From positions 124,001 through 188,000 of the forward strand of contig NZ_PVBQ01000006.1 of assembly GCF_002980525.1 (NCBI RefSeq): a stretch of 64,000 nucleotides of DNA. Reading direction: 5' to 3'. Source of the stretch: Sphingobacterium haloxyli (GTDB taxonomy: Bacteria > Bacteroidota > Bacteroidia > Sphingobacteriales > Sphingobacteriaceae). The position numbers and the translations under genes are program-made. Below the pieces are notes generated by a model. It was not told the origin of the DNA and made no database searches. It was given only the letters and a program-made list of their open reading frames with translations. Shown in pieces: positions 63,642 to 64,000 of the stretch (position 1 is its first letter; the number at the start of each line of letters is the position of its first letter).

Positions 63642-64000
63642 TTAACACTTATTAACAGAGGGTTCGCCTTGTATGCAATGATTCGCTAAAAACCAGCAGA
63701 TCTGTTTTGCCCAGTCGCAACCTTGTAAATCGTTTGTATCCACCCAGATGGCTAGCGTTTGGTAATATCGCCCCACAAAGCCATTGTCGGTTTTCTTGTC
63801 AAAAATATCATTTAGCTCCGCAATCTTTTTATAGCCACCATTTTTCTTTTCCTGGATGAAATGATAAAAACATTCCTGCCCCTCAAAAAACCTTGTTCAG
63901 CCTGTATTTTCCCGAAGACGATGTGGTTGCAAGGCTCAGGTTCCCAATCTCGTTCGTCCTCTGTCCTGATTTCAGGTCTAGGCTTACATCCATTGTGTGG
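63642..64000 (-). pseudogene. Unknown gene, frameshifted, cut by right edge
   Basis: From the right edge one frame encodes RTEDERDWEPEPCNHIVFGK, IQAEQGF; then a six-T run (A run on the plus strand, 63885-63890) breaks it. With one more T the frame continues as FEGQECFYHFIQEKKNGGYK, IAELNDIFDKKTDNGFVGRY, YQTLAIWVDTNDLQGCDWAK to a TAA at 63642. The product is not recognised. The lesion is in a homopolymer, so a sequencing error is possible. Confidence 0.55.

Noticed and set aside
15459..63657. Interpretation of the eight repeats as insertion sequences or REP-type mobile repeats
   Set aside because: No transposase, no terminal repeats or target duplications; copies include promoter, leader and terminator with covarying stem, which fits a transcribed RNA better.
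1..64000. CRISPR arrays, tRNA or rRNA genes, integrases, phage genes
   Set aside because: None seen; the direct repeats present are the small-RNA family and the paired short boxes only.

Overview
The window reads as chromosome of a member of the Bacteroidota, most likely family Sphingobacteriaceae. The support is a SusC/SusD pair with a FecR anti-sigma factor and an ECF sigma factor, a fused SecDF, fimbrillin-type lipoproteins, many lipoboxes with Ser/Cys ends, -7 boxes of the TAnnTTTG type, and an almost complete lack of Shine-Dalgarno sequences. The genus cannot be fixed from the window alone.

Layout. 1-9 kb is a core segment: murA (cut by the left edge, with Asp in place of the catalytic Cys), an ammonium channel, lepA, folD, then small stress or unknown proteins. 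9-15.4 kb is a tetR-tolC-acrA-acrB type efflux operon on the minus strand. 15.6-17.2 kb holds a cytochrome c / SCO / lipoprotein operon. 17.4-19.9 kb holds a compact minus-strand operon (unknown protein, LysM/RlpA-like protein, uridine kinase, and a 55-residue Cys-rich protein). 19.9-31.6 kb is mixed core: NfeD, RlmF, a TIGR02757-type protein, GAPDH, a thiol-disulfide lipoprotein, SecDF, a DUF763-type protein and several enzymes. 34-42.3 kb is a TonB-dependent uptake locus in the order fecR-susC-susD-lipoprotein-sigma. 42.3-50 kb is accessory: two HxlR regulators, AraC and ArsR regulators, DoxX and DUF417 membrane proteins, an oxidoreductase and a fused SRPBCC-VOC protein. 50-60.5 kb carries a porin, a doxX remnant, an amidohydrolase, two isochorismatase-fold hydrolases, YceI, a CPA2 antiporter and three Crp/Fnr regulators, two of them a tandem duplication. 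60.6-62.8 kb is a fimbrillin locus with a small companion protein. The right edge cuts a frameshifted gene.

The most notable signal is a repeated non-coding element present eight times (about 15.5, 31.8, 42.4, 43.5, 47.3, 47.6, 49.8 and 63.6 kb). Each copy has a pair of TTAACA boxes one helical turn apart, about 40-48 bp, a -7 box in most copies, a near-invariant unpaired leader, and a terminator hairpin whose loop always contains CUCCCCG. The stem varies with compensating changes and in one copy is replaced entirely. I read it as a multicopy small-RNA family controlled by a common activator; I do not recognise it as a described family.

How the genes work together: the sus locus looks like a complete trans-envelope signalling and uptake unit (SusC has the N-terminal STN domain that talks to FecR), and the efflux operon is locally regulated by its TetR protein. 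The two HxlR genes share an upstream operator-like sequence, and the second hydrolase and its neighbouring Crp/Fnr gene share a 24-bp upstream element. All positions were read by eye, so short sites may be off by one base.
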